58,472 nt of DNA, taken from positions 1 to 58,472 of the forward strand of contig JACJNV010000381.1 of NCBI GenBank assembly GCA_014695175.1. The letters run 5' to 3'. Under the pieces are notes generated by a model. The model worked only from the letters and a program-made list of their open reading frames with translations. It was not told where the DNA came from and ran no database searches. The translations under genes were made by a program, and so were the position numbers. Numbering within the stretch: the stretch's first letter is position 1; the number at the start of each line of letters is the position of its first letter. Origin of the DNA: Microcoleus sp. FACHB-DQ6. GTDB lineage: Bacteria > Cyanobacteriota > Cyanobacteriia > Cyanobacteriales > Microcoleaceae. Below, in pieces: positions 43,296 through 52,156 of this stretch.

Positions 43296-46200
43296 CTATT
43301 TCACGTCTTCGGATACGCCTTCGATGAAGGCAACAAGTCCTTTGCCCCAGGGGTTTGATTCGGCGAAGTGTTCGCCAACTTTCACCGCTGCTTTTTTGCC
43401 ACCGTTGTACAGCCGTTTGAGGCTGATTAGGTTTTGCCACTCGATGGGTTTTTGCTCTTTGATTTCCTTAAATTCTGCATCAATAATATTGAGTGCCTGT
43501 TGTTCGTCTTGCACATAGGTATACTTTTTTTCCAATGCCTGAATTATTTGCACCACTGAATTCAGTGCAGCTTCAGGGGAGGATTGCTGGGCGGCTTCGA
43601 TTTTTTGAATAACCTTGGGATTGCTGTTTTCAGCGGCATAGTTAACGCCGATGTTGGCATTTGGTTGGTTGAAGATGGGTGATTCGTTTGACATCACTTT
43701 TAATTCCTCGATAGATTGTATGTTGTATACACTAGCAGAAGCATTCGCCGACTGCTTGCCACTTTCCGGGAGTAGGGACAACTGACGTATCGGGTAGTTG
43801 TAGTATTTGCAGGCGGCTTGGATGACGAGGATGAGGCCGTGCAATTCTGCGCCGGATTCGGAGGGGATTAAGGTAAGGAGGTGGGGGAGATGGGGGGCGA
43901 CTTTCTCTGCGTGCTGCTTAGCGATATTGCCTAAGGCATCTGCCGCCCTCCAACGCACAGAATAGTCTGAATCTTCAACGAGTTTAAGTAATCCCGGCAT
44001 CGCCTTTTCGTCACCGATATTGCCTAAGGCATCTGCCGCCGTCCTACGCACATAAGAGTCTGAATCTTCAACGAGTTTAAGTAATCCCGGCATCGCCTTT
44101 TCGTCACCGATATTGCCTAAGGCATCTGCCACCATCCTACGCACATAAGAGTCTGAATGTTCGCCGAGTTTAAGTAATTCCGGAATCACCCGCTTGTCAC
44201 CGATATGGCCTAAGGCATCTGCCGCCGTCCAACGCACATAAGAGTCTGAATGTTCAACGAGTTTAAGTAATCCCGGCATCGCCTTTTCGTCACCGATTTT
44301 GCCTAAGGCATCTGCCGCCCTACTACGCACATAAGAGTCTGAATCTTCAACGAGTTTAAGTAATCCCGGCATCGCCTTTTCGTCACCGATATTGCCTAAG
44401 GCATCTGCTGCGCTCCAACGCACATGAGAGTCTGAATGTTCAAGGAGTTTAAGTAATCCCGGAATCGCCTGCTCGTCACCGATATTGCCTAAGGCATCTG
44501 CCGCCCTCCTACGCACCTCAGAGTCTGAATGTTTAAGGAGTTTAAGTAATCCCGGAATCGCCTTTTCGTCACAGATTTTGCCTAAGGCATCTGCCGCCCT
44601 ACTACGCACATCAGAGTGTGAATGTTCAACGAGTTTAAGTAATCCCGGAATCGCCTTTTCGTTACCGATTTTACCTAAGGCATCTGCCGCCTTACTACGC
44701 ACATCAGAGTGTGAATGTTCAACGAGTTTAAGTAATCCCGGAATCGCCTTTTCGTCACAGATTTTACCTAAGGCATCTGCCGCCGTCCTACGCACATAAG
44801 AGTCTGAATCTTCAACGAGTTTAAGTAATCCCGGAATCGCCTTTTCGTCACCGATTTTGCCTAAGGCATCTGCCGCCGTCCTACGCACCTCAGAGTCTGA
44901 ATCTTCAACGAGTTTAAGTAATTCCGGAATCACCCGCTTGTCACCGATTTTGCCTAAGGCACCTGCTGCCCTACTACGCACATCAGAGTCTGAATCTTCA
45001 ACGAGTTTAAGTAATTCCGGAATCACCCGCTTGTCACCGATTTTGCCTAAGGCATCTGCCGCCCTACTACGCACATAAGAGTCTGAATCTTCAACGAGTT
45101 TAAGTAATCCCGGCATCGCCTTTTCGTCACCGATATTGCCTAAGGCATCTGCTGCCCTACTACGCACATAAGAGTCTGAATCTTCAACGAGTTTAAGTAA
45201 TTCCGGAATCACCCGCTCGTCACCGATATTGCCTAAGGCATCTGCTGCGCTCCAACGCACATGAGAGTCTGAATGTTCAAGGAGTTTAAGTAATCCCGGA
45301 ATCGCCTGCTCGTCACCGATATTGCCTAAGGCATCTGCCGCCCTCCTACGCACCTCAGAGTCTGAATGTTTAAGGAGTTTAAGTAATCCCGGAATCGCCT
45401 TCTCGTCACCGATATTGCCTAAGGCATCTGCCGCCCTCCTACGCACCTCAGAGTCTGAATGTTTAAGGAGTTTAAGTAATCCCGGAATCCCCTTTTCGTC
45501 ACAGATTTTACCTAAGGCATCTGCCGCCCTACTACGCACATCAGAGTGTGAATGTTCAACGAGTTTAAGTAATCCCGGAATCGCCTTTTCGTTACCGATT
45601 TTGCCTAAGGCATCTGCCGCGCTACTACGCACCTCAGAGTCTGAATGTTCAAGGAGTTTAAGTAATCCCGGAATCGCCTTTTCGTCACCGATTTTGCCTA
45701 AGGCATCTGCCGCGCTACTACGCACATGAAAGCCTGAATATTCAAGGAGTTTAAGTAATCCCGGAATCGCCTTTTCGTCACCGATTTTGCCTAAGGCATC
45801 TGCCACCCTCCAACGCACATCAGAGTGTGAATGTTCAACGAGTTTAAGTAATCCCGGAATCGCCTCATCCGATCGCGCTTCCCCGAAAAGCTCAGCCTTC
45901 AACCACCCCGGCACATCCAACCCATCCACCAACCCAACCGTGCGCTGCTGAAACTCCCGCTGCACCTCCCCCGCCAGCCGCGCCCCCAACATCAAATCCA
46001 CCTCCAATGCCAGCCGCACCACCCGCACCGCCTGCACCTCATCCCGCAACAACGACAGCATGAACGCCAGAGGCTCCGTCCATTTAAAATAATTCAAATA
46101 GAAATGCTGCAACCGTCGATCGTCGATCGCATCAATATGCCTTTCAACCAACAGTTTCAGCAACGCCCGCCCCGCATAATACTCCTGAAATAATTGGTGA

Positions 46201-47288
46201 TGAAACTCAATTTCCTCCGGCTTTGCCGCCACCTGCAAAAGATGGTGCTCCAGCAAATCCTCTAGCCACTCCTTCGCCTTGGTTGGCGCATCCACCACCC
46301 CCCGATCGCGCAACCAGCACTCCAAAATCCCCTCAGCCCGATCGCGAGAAATCGCCACCCAACCATCCGTGAGGGGCTGCGAGTCACCCTGCAACATCAC
46401 AAAAGCCAACTGCTGCAAAACCTCCGACTTGAATAGCTGAAAACCATCCGAAAACCACGCACCGCGCTTAAACTCCTCATACTGGCGATCGAACTCCTGA
46501 AACAACTCGCCCTTACTCTGGGGAATTTTCCCGCTATTTTTAAACACCTTACACATCATTTCCAGTAGTAACGGCGTTTCGGCAATCTCTCGCAGGCGAT
46601 CGCCCAATTGTCGCAGCAGCAAATCCCCATGTTGCGGCAAATGCTTGTGCACAAACTCCCGCATCTGCGGTTGCGTCAGCGCACACATTTCCAGTTGTTG
46701 CTCAATTCCCAAAGATCCGCCCAGCGCCAAATCCCGCGTCGTGAAAATCATCGCCGTATCGGGATTGTCGTCGTGGAATACCTGCAAATCCTGCCGCCTT
46801 TGTTGCGATGGCATCTCATTCACGCCATCCAGCAACAGCAGCAACCTGCCATCCAGCAGCAAATCCTCCACCTCTTCCGGGCAAACTCTCAGCTTTGCTT
46901 GTCGAAATTCGGCACAGATTGCGTCTTTGATCGAGCGATCGCTCCTCAACTGCACCAACACCGGAATCTGCCGATCGCCCTCATTGAGCGCTTCTAGTGC
47001 CAATTCCCACCGAAAACGCTGCAAAACCGTCGATTTTCCCGAACCGGGCTTGCCCACTAGCAGCACTTTTCCCTGCTGCACGTACTTGCGGATTCCCGCC
47101 AGCACTTCCAGCCGCTCGATTTTCGTTTCTGGTTTATTTTCTGGGGATGGAGGTTGCGATCGCTCCTCCGGTGGCTTTTCCACCCGCACCTCCACCTGTA
47201 AATCCGTCAGCGTGTAGAGATGCTGTTGTTTTTTATAAGACTCAACCAGGGATTGCAGATATTTAGGAAAATCAACTGGTGTCGCCAT
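43296..47288 (-). CDS. NACHT ATPase with 21 near-identical HEAT repeats
   Basis: The 1330-residue protein starts with a NACHT domain: VGKPGSGKST (Walker A, about 78-87), LLLLLDGVNEMP (Walker B, about 147-158) and TTRDLAL. A winged-helix-like linker follows. From about residue 474 to 1125 are 21 copies of a 31-residue HEAT unit of the form AIPGLLKLVExSxSxVRxxAADALGKIGDEK. The repeats differ mainly at positions 10-18. A C-terminal region (about 1195-1330, NPKVIQKIEAAQQSSPE and GGKKAAVKVGEHFAESNP) looks like a shared cyanobacterial effector or adaptor domain. Such STAND proteins sense ligands; a defence role is plausible but inferred. Confidence 0.9.
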   Translation of the reverse strand: MATPVDFPKYLQSLVESYKKQQHLYTLTDLQVEVRVEKPPEERSQPPSPENKPETKIERLEVLAGIRKYVQQGKVLLVGKPGSGKSTVLQRFRWELALEALNEGDRQIPVLVQLRSDRSIKDAICAEFRQAKLRVCPEEVEDLLLDGRLLLLLDGVNEMPSQQRRQDLQVFHDDNPDTAMIFTTRDLALGGSLGIEQQLEMCALTQPQMREFVHKHLPQHGDLLLRQLGDRLREIAETPLLLEMMCKVFKNSGKIPQSKGELFQEFDRQYEEFKRGAWFSDGFQLFKSEVLQQLAFVMLQGDSQPLTDGWVAISRDRAEGILECWLRDRGVVDAPTKAKEWLEDLLEHHLLQVAAKPEEIEFHHQLFQEYYAGRALLKLLVERHIDAIDDRRLQHFYLNYFKWTEPLAFMLSLLRDEVQAVRVVRLALEVDLMLGARLAGEVQREFQQRTVGLVDGLDVPGWLKAELFGEARSDEAIPGLLKLVEHSHSDVRWRVADALGKIGDEKAIPGLLKLLEYSGFHVRSSAADALGKIGDEKAIPGLLKLLEHSDSEVRSSAADALGKIGNEKAIPGLLKLVEHSHSDVRSRAADALGKICDEKGIPGLLKLLKHSDSEVRRRAADALGNIGDEKAIPGLLKLLKHSDSEVRRRAADALGNIGDEQAIPGLLKLLEHSDSHVRWSAADALGNIGDERVIPELLKLVEDSDSYVRSRAADALGNIGDEKAMPGLLKLVEDSDSYVRSRAADALGKIGDKRVIPELLKLVEDSDSDVRSRAAGALGKIGDKRVIPELLKLVEDSDSEVRRTAADALGKIGDEKAIPGLLKLVEDSDSYVRRTAADALGKICDEKAIPGLLKLVEHSHSDVRSKAADALGKIGNEKAIPGLLKLVEHSHSDVRSRAADALGKICDEKAIPGLLKLLKHSDSEVRRRAADALGNIGDEQAIPGLLKLLEHSDSHVRWSAADALGNIGDEKAMPGLLKLVEDSDSYVRSRAADALGKIGDEKAMPGLLKLVEHSDSYVRWTAADALGHIGDKRVIPELLKLGEHSDSYVRRMVADALGNIGDEKAMPGLLKLVEDSDSYVRRTAADALGNIGDEKAMPGLLKLVEDSDYSVRWRAADALGNIAKQHAEKVAPHLPHLLTLIPSESGAELHGLILVIQAACKYYNYPIRQLSLLPESGKQSANASASVYNIQSIEELKVMSNESPIFNQPNANIGVNYAAENSNPKVIQKIEAAQQSSPEAALNSVVQIIQALEKKYTYVQDEQQALNIIDAEFKEIKEQKPIEWQNLISLKRLYNGGKKAAVKVGEHFAESNPWGKGLVAFIEGVSEDVK

Positions 47289-47396
47289 TTGATTATAGAT
47301 TTTAGAATATGGGTTTATTATAGATTTTTTCTCGATCGGCGATCGGCGCTGAAAATTCCGGGAAAAAGTAGCATCAATATTCTGTGTGAGTAACCA

Positions 47397-47495
47397 TCAT
47401 CTCGCTCCCCCCTAACCCCGCAAAACACAAGGGGGGGACAAGAACATTCATTCAAAGTCACCCTTATTAAGGGGGATGCGAGGGGGATCGAAACT
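47397..47495. repeat. CCCCCCTAACCCC/AAGGGGG dispersed repeat
   Basis: CTCCCCCCTAACCCCG and CCTTATTAAGGGGGATGCG flank a short spacer in the NACHT upstream region. The same family is translated in frame in the amidase gene (13815-13851) and resembles the interior of the 38161-38267 element. Confidence 0.6.
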
Positions 47496-47524
47496 TCGAT
47501 AAAACCGAAATATTATTATCAATA

Positions 47525-48460
47525 TCAGAATAACCAGCAATCAAAATAACCAGCGGGCGGCGAGTCGTCATGAAAAATTTGAGCTTTGTCTAAATTAGGT
47601 ACAGCCTCCGCCAATTCTCTACCTACTTTTACCTCAAGCGCCCTGTCTGTTAATGGAAAGGAAAATTGATGGCTATCTTGCAAATATTTTGCCTTAGCAA
47701 CAATCTCATCTTTCTCCAAAATCGGGCTGTTGCTACCAATCAAAATGCTATTACTTTCCTGGCAAACACACAGGCACACCTGAGAAAACACACTTTGAAA
47801 AGTTGTGATTTTTTCGGCATAAAACTCATCTCTGTGCAGCAGATTTGCTAGCACAACTCCCTCGCTTGACAAGTGTTTTTCGCAGATTTGATAAAATTCT
47901 TTGGTGGATAGGCGGTGCGGAAAGTAGCCGTTGCCAAAAGCTACGTCGATCATGATGATATCGTACTGAGTATCTGATTTTTGCTGCTCTAAATACTCTC
48001 GGCCGTCTTGAATTGTTACAGTTAGCCGATCGTCAAACTGCACCCCGAAACACTTTTTAGCTGCTTCGATCGCGATCGGATCGACCTCCGCACATTCTAT
48101 AACAGTGTCCGGCAAATAGTGGTGCAAAACTAAGGGAACTCTGCCGCCACCAAATCCAGCCATGTAGATTCTTTGAGGTTGGCTTTGCCACACTAAACCC
48201 AACATCATCGCCTGAGTATATTCAGACACTAAATGTAAAGGATTGTTGAAATCGAAAACAGATTGCAGTAAATCTGTGTGCTGATTTACTTTTTCTACTA
48301 AAGATAGCTTAATGTGCGATCGCTCTTTTGTGACTGCAACATAGTGAACACCAGACTCTTTGCAAAAAATAAGTTTATCTGGCTGTTGCTGTAGCCAAGC
48401 CAGCCGCTGTCCAATAGCGGATAAATTAATAGATTGCCAAGTTTTGTGTTCCTCAATCAT
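47525..48460 (-). CDS. Spermidine-synthase-like methyltransferase-fold protein
   Basis: The 311-residue protein has a spermidine/spermine synthase-like Rossmann fold: MAGFGGGRVPLVLHHYLP (about 100-117), ECAEVDPIAIEAAKK and YDIIMIDVAFGNGYFPH. The catalytic Asp is replaced or shifted in context (IDVAFG rather than DxxDP), so a polyamine product is uncertain. Cytoplasmic. It is not in an operon. Confidence 0.75.
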   Translation of the reverse strand: MIEEHKTWQSINLSAIGQRLAWLQQQPDKLIFCKESGVHYVAVTKERSHIKLSLVEKVNQHTDLLQSVFDFNNPLHLVSEYTQAMMLGLVWQSQPQRIYMAGFGGGRVPLVLHHYLPDTVIECAEVDPIAIEAAKKCFGVQFDDRLTVTIQDGREYLEQQKSDTQYDIIMIDVAFGNGYFPHRLSTKEFYQICEKHLSSEGVVLANLLHRDEFYAEKITTFQSVFSQVCLCVCQESNSILIGSNSPILEKDEIVAKAKYLQDSHQFSFPLTDRALEVKVGRELAEAVPNLDKAQIFHDDSPPAGYFDCWLF

Positions 48461-48511
48461 CTGATTTTAAATTTTATTTAAACTCGATATTCTCTAAGAA
48501 TATAGCCTCAT

Positions 48512-48571
48512 AAACCCGGTTTCTCCCCAAATCGCGGAGTCGCCGGATCTGTGCGAAGAAACCGGGTTTCT
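48512..48571. repeat. Paired AAACCCGGTTTCT palindromes
   Basis: AAACCCGGTTTCT (48512-48524) and AGAAACCGGGTTTCT (48557-48571) recur from 14463 and 38074. They are part of the family of AGAAACCCGG repeats. Confidence 0.65.
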
Positions 48572-48646
48572 AGTCGAGGCTGGGGCAAGTCATGTTCTCA
48601 TTTTCCAGCATGGCGAAGAACGAGAAGACAACAGAAATTCACCCGA

Positions 48647-49246
48647 TTACAGCCGCTTGTACGCCACCAATTCCAAACCTGAAACCGAAAGTTCCACTTT
48701 TTCCCAACCTTGCTTGTCACCTTCTAACTTTTCAAAGGCTGCTGAGGTTAGCAAAATCTCTCCCCGTTCCGCCAAATCTTCTCCCAGCTTAGATGCCAGA
48801 TTAAATTCCCCTCCGTACATATCCTCTCCTTCCAGCATCAAAACATCGCCACAGCCAATACCAATGCAGAGGTAAATATCCATCTCCGGCGGCAGTGTCG
48901 TGTTGACAGCCGCTGTTTGTTTCACAGAGTCGATCGCAGCTTCCACCGCTGATTTTACATCAGTAAAAACTGCAAAAATATTGTCGGCTTCCTCCTTAAC
49001 TAGAGTGCCGCCGTATTCTGAAATTATCGGTTTGACAATTCCGTGCATCCGGTGAATCATTGCCAAAAAATGAATAATTCCGTAGCGGACTGTCGTGCGC
49101 GAAAATCCCGACATATCCATTACTAAAATTGCGTAATTTTTGCGGAAAGTGGCATTAATTTTTTCATCAATTTCAGCCATTCTTTCGGGATGTTCGTTTC
49201 TTTCTTGCAGCAACTTTTCCAAGTTAGCACGGTTATTTGTTTTCAT
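48647..49246 (-). CDS. Class III adenylate/guanylate cyclase domain protein
   Basis: The 199-residue protein is a single cyclase-fold domain. The first metal Asp is in ILVMDMSGFSRTT (about 41-53), the second acidic site in KEEADNIFAVF, and the transition-state Asn/Lys pair in YGGEFNLASKLGED. It would make a cyclic nucleotide in the cytoplasm. It is six bases after the stop of the upstream response regulator gene (49253-49984) on the same strand, which suggests control by phosphorelay. Confidence 0.82.
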   Translation of the reverse strand: MKTNNRANLEKLLQERNEHPERMAEIDEKINATFRKNYAILVMDMSGFSRTTVRYGIIHFLAMIHRMHGIVKPIISEYGGTLVKEEADNIFAVFTDVKSAVEAAIDSVKQTAAVNTTLPPEMDIYLCIGIGCGDVLMLEGEDMYGGEFNLASKLGEDLAERGEILLTSAAFEKLEGDKQGWEKVELSVSGLELVAYKRL

Positions 49247-49252
49247 TTTAGT

Positions 49253-49984
49253 TTAATTAAGTTCCCAATCGCGACACTGTTCTTGAGGTCGGCCCGCAGG
49301 ATGCACCGCACAATTGATGCCGTCCTTGCCGTAATAATAATCGCACACTTTGCAGGGTTTAGTTTGCTCTAATTTTTTCATCAAAATTGCCCGGATTGTC
49401 TGGACTCGGTTGCGATACTTGTTTGCATTCGAGTGACTCGGTTCAATTGCCAAAGCTTGCTCGAAAGCTGCTAAGCTGGAATCGTACAATTTAATAATTT
49501 GGGAACTGTATTTTGTCCAAGCGTCGGCATGGCTTTGATACAGTTCGACTGTACTTAAGTTTAAAATTCCGTATTCTGTCCAAGCGTCCGCTGAAGCTCG
49601 ATCGAACTTAATATTGGCATTGAGCAAAACTTTTTTTATCGTTGCCAAAAGTTCCCTCGGCTGCCAAGGTTTGCTCACATAAGCCTCGGCGCGATCGCCC
49701 TGGAACCTCGCAAATAAAGCTAACTGCTGTCCCTTGCCTGTTAAAAATACCACCGGTATGTTCCGAGTTTCGGGATTAGCTTTAATTAAACGACAAACCC
49801 CGTAGCCGTCCAGGCGGGGCATGATGACATCTAATAATACTAAATCAGGGCAATTTTTCTCAATTTTATCCAGCGCTTCCACACCGTCCGATGCCTGAAT
49901 TACATTCAATCCGCTGCATCTCAACTGATGTGAAATGCACTCCCGCTGGCTGCGGGAATCTTCCACCACTAAAACTGTACTCAT
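49253..49984 (-). CDS. Response regulator with C-terminal Cys cluster
   Basis: From the ATG at 49984 the product is 243 residues. The REC domain (about 1-120) has VLVVEDSRSQREC, the phosphoacceptor Asp in LVLLDVIMPRLDGYG and the Lys in VSKPW. A helical middle segment follows. The C-terminus has CKVCDYYYGKDGINCAVHP and QEQCRDWE, a CX2CX10CX11C pattern suggesting a metal site. The cyclase gene begins six bases after this stop, so the pair is likely co-transcribed. Confidence 0.85.
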   Translation of the reverse strand: MSTVLVVEDSRSQRECISHQLRCSGLNVIQASDGVEALDKIEKNCPDLVLLDVIMPRLDGYGVCRLIKANPETRNIPVVFLTGKGQQLALFARFQGDRAEAYVSKPWQPRELLATIKKVLLNANIKFDRASADAWTEYGILNLSTVELYQSHADAWTKYSSQIIKLYDSSLAAFEQALAIEPSHSNANKYRNRVQTIRAILMKKLEQTKPCKVCDYYYGKDGINCAVHPAGRPQEQCRDWELN

Positions 49985-50309
49985 CACTCCCCACCTGGTT
50001 TCTGAGGTAAACTGGTTCGCTGCTTCGAGTTGCCATTGCTGAAATCAGTTTACCCGCCTTGGATGAATTTGTTATCACTGGCAAGCTAAACTTACTAAAA
50101 TTGCAACAAATCTTAAACTGAGAAGCAAAGGTGATACTTATCAGAAAATGCTGGTTGCCAATAGGCAGATAATTATTGAAAGTTTGGGCGGCAAATATTC
50201 GGCTTTTAAGCCTTAATAGCGGCAAATCATACTGATTTCGGACGAAAACCTTGTTGAATTGCAACAGATAATCGGCTAATGTATACGTTAAAGTTCTTAA
50301 GGACGACAA
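49985..50309. other. Divergent intergenic region
   Basis: This 325-bp gap separates the regulator (minus) from a secreted protein gene (plus). GGGGAG lies just before the regulator start and AAGGAC before the ATG at 50310. No gene, tandem repeat or strong hairpin was seen; the minus-strand frame across it has no support. Confidence 0.5.
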
Positions 50310-50672
50310 ATGAATCGATTGCTCCTCACTTTATTGGTAAGTCCGACGCTGTTTGGATCTGTGATGTCTTTGAGCGCGATCGCAAATCCCGCTCAAATTA
50401 CCGAAACACCAAGCCAATCGGCTGATTCGCCCAACTGCGTGCGATCGCCCCACGGTCAGCGTCTGACTTGCGTGCGGCTTCCTGGCAAGTCTGCTGCTGT
50501 GGCTTCTAAGCCGAGAATTAGTTGGCAGCGCCCGGGCGAAGAACGGTTGGCGATGCTGGATTTTTCGGAAGAAGAAAGTGATGCAGCCTCGGCGTTGTTT
50601 GGCTGCGACTGTCAGTTGTGTATCAACGCGCTGCGACAGTTGCGCGGTTTGCCGCCTCTGGATCTGACTTGA
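50310..50672 (+). CDS. Small secreted protein, unknown function
   Basis: The 120-residue product has a signal peptide (MNRLLLTLLVSPTLFGSVMS, cleavage near AIANP). The mature part has five cysteines in NCVRSPHGQRLTCVRLP and FGCDCQLCINALRQLRGLPP, suggesting disulfides or metal binding. AAGGAC precedes the ATG. I do not recognise the family. The opposite-strand frame (50331-50693) lacks any such features. Confidence 0.65.
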   Translation: MNRLLLTLLVSPTLFGSVMSLSAIANPAQITETPSQSADSPNCVRSPHGQRLTCVRLPGKSAAVASKPRISWQRPGEERLAMLDFSEEESDAASALFGCDCQLCINALRQLRGLPPLDLT

Positions 50673-50828
50673 GGGCGATCGATCAAACAGCATTGGGAGT
50701 CAGTCTCAAAAACCTGGTTTCCGATCGCTGCGGGCTTTGGAATGCCTTTAGCTTTCTCCCTTTTAGAGAAATTGTAGTCAATTTGTTGCAGGATTTCTAG
50801 AGATTTTTTATTTCTCAAAATCGGGTCT

Positions 50829-51734
50829 CTACTTTTTAGCTAGAACTTGTTTAAGTTGAGCAGTTGCTTGCTCAATTTTTTCGATACTGCCGGGGTTGAC
50901 CAATCCGTAGTAGTCAAAAACGTAAACTCGATTATTTTTTGTGGCTGTTAGTTTATTCCAAAATGAATCAGATTTATATTGGTCTAAAATTCCTTCTCCC
51001 CGATCGACTACAATGATTACTTCGGGATTAGCCTCTAAAATCTTTTCCGCTGAAAGCGTCACGTAGCCTCGAACGGGGCTATCTCCTTGCAATTGGGCGG
51101 CGACATTTTTCACGTTAAACTTACCCAGCAAATCTCCAGCCCAACTGCTTTGATTGGGCGACAGAATCGGTTGTCTGCTTACTAAAACTAAAGTGGCGGG
51201 GCTTTGATTCGGGATGTCTGTTAAAAATGTTTGGTAGCGTTTTAACAGAGGTTCGGGATTGGCATTGAGGGATTTAGCTAAAGTTGTTGTTAACTCTTCT
51301 AGGGCTTTCCAGCTATCAACTTGAGTGAGTAAAGTTTTAATTCCAAGCTGCTGCAATTTTTGCATTGTTTGGTCATGAAATCCCGACGCACCTACGACCA
51401 AATCGGGTTTCAATGCGATGATTTTTTCCAAATTAGGAGGGGTGCGTTCGGCCGTGACGGCGGTAATCCCTTTAAATTTGGGGTTGCTGCTGACTAATGC
51501 GCTGCCGGGAATTCCTACAAGTTTGGTTGGGTCAAGTTGATGGATAATATCGGCGGTTAAAGGTGTTAAAGCTACAACTTTTTGTACTGATTCGATCTTA
51601 GTTGTTTGTGGTTGATTGGCTGGGGAAACAGCAGGAGTTGATTGCTGAATTTGGGGTGAAGTGGCGGCGGAGCAAGCGGTAAATGCTAAACTCAGCAACA
51701 GGATAGCGGTACGATAAAACAAAGTTTTGTACAT
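50829..51734 (-). CDS. Iron/cobalamin-type ABC substrate-binding lipoprotein
   Basis: The 301-residue protein is a FecB/BtuF-type binding protein. A lipobox LAFTACSA anchors it (Cys21). VVALTPLTADIIHQLDP, KIIALKPDLVVGASGF and ILEANPEVIIVVDRG are typical. It delivers an iron complex, heme or corrinoid to the permease coded upstream. Specificity is not evident. A terminator at 51954-51989 and over 400 bp separate it from the ATPase gene, so it may have its own promoter. Confidence 0.87.
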   Translation of the reverse strand: MYKTLFYRTAILLLSLAFTACSAATSPQIQQSTPAVSPANQPQTTKIESVQKVVALTPLTADIIHQLDPTKLVGIPGSALVSSNPKFKGITAVTAERTPPNLEKIIALKPDLVVGASGFHDQTMQKLQQLGIKTLLTQVDSWKALEELTTTLAKSLNANPEPLLKRYQTFLTDIPNQSPATLVLVSRQPILSPNQSSWAGDLLGKFNVKNVAAQLQGDSPVRGYVTLSAEKILEANPEVIIVVDRGEGILDQYKSDSFWNKLTATKNNRVYVFDYYGLVNPGSIEKIEQATAQLKQVLAKK

Positions 51735-51781
51735 AGTTTAGGCGGGAGTTACAGCGAGTTTAAACCAGGTTGAGACAGAAT

Positions 51782-51905
51782 TGACGGGAAGTTCGATCGC
51801 ACTCAGAAATGATTGTTGACGGTTGACTGTTGACGGTTGACTGTTTGGATATTTGAACAATACCGATGCAACCGGAAACGATATGACGGGAAGTTCGATC
51901 GCACT
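51782..51905. repeat. Heptamer element bounded by a 22-bp direct repeat
   Basis: TGACGGGAAGTTCGATCGCA and the next bases CT occur at 51782-51803 and again at 51884-51905. Between them are tandem GTTGACG/GTTGACT heptamers and the hairpin CCGATGCAACCGG, the inverted form of the element at 4943-5066. The direct repeats resemble a target duplication. Confidence 0.6.
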
Positions 51906-51953
51906 TTAGCGCTTAATGATTTAAATATCAATAGTTTACGGTAGATTTTGTAT

Positions 51954-51989
51954 AAAAAACCGCACTTATTGCCTGAATGCGGATTTTTT
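51954..51989 (-). terminator. Bidirectional-looking intrinsic terminator
   Basis: CCGCA (51960-51964) and TGCGG (51978-51982) form a stem with A6 on the left (51954-51959) and T6 on the right (51984-51989). Read on the minus strand it can end transcription of the ATPase operon 170 nt after its stop. Confidence 0.6.
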
Positions 51990-52156
51990 AAGTATCTCTT
52001 AACTTTTATTCGACCCTTGGGAATCAATACTAGGCAATAGTTTAAAGCCTGTGGCACTCATATCGAACAGCGGATTGTGGCCCCAAGTTAATTGAAATAA
52101 TTATGAATAACTTAAGAACTTAGTGCGAGGACAAGGTTATATTTAGCAAAAAAGTA

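Noticed and set aside
44485-45729. Long plus-strand frames across the HEAT array with repeated LPKASAALLRT peptides
   Set aside because: They are shadows of the 93-bp repeats of the NACHT gene; the minus-strand frame has the domain motifs and the full length.
43925-45880. Regular 93-bp period, CRISPR-like at first sight
   Set aside because: The period is a coding HEAT repeat on an open frame, without unique spacers and with no cas genes.
50331-50693. Minus-strand frame of 120 codons opposite the secreted small protein
   Set aside because: It lacks a ribosome site and a signal; the plus frame has both.
51803-52057. Minus-strand frame of 84 codons within the importer locus
   Set aside because: Its C-terminus is made of heptamer-repeat peptides and it contains the terminator region.
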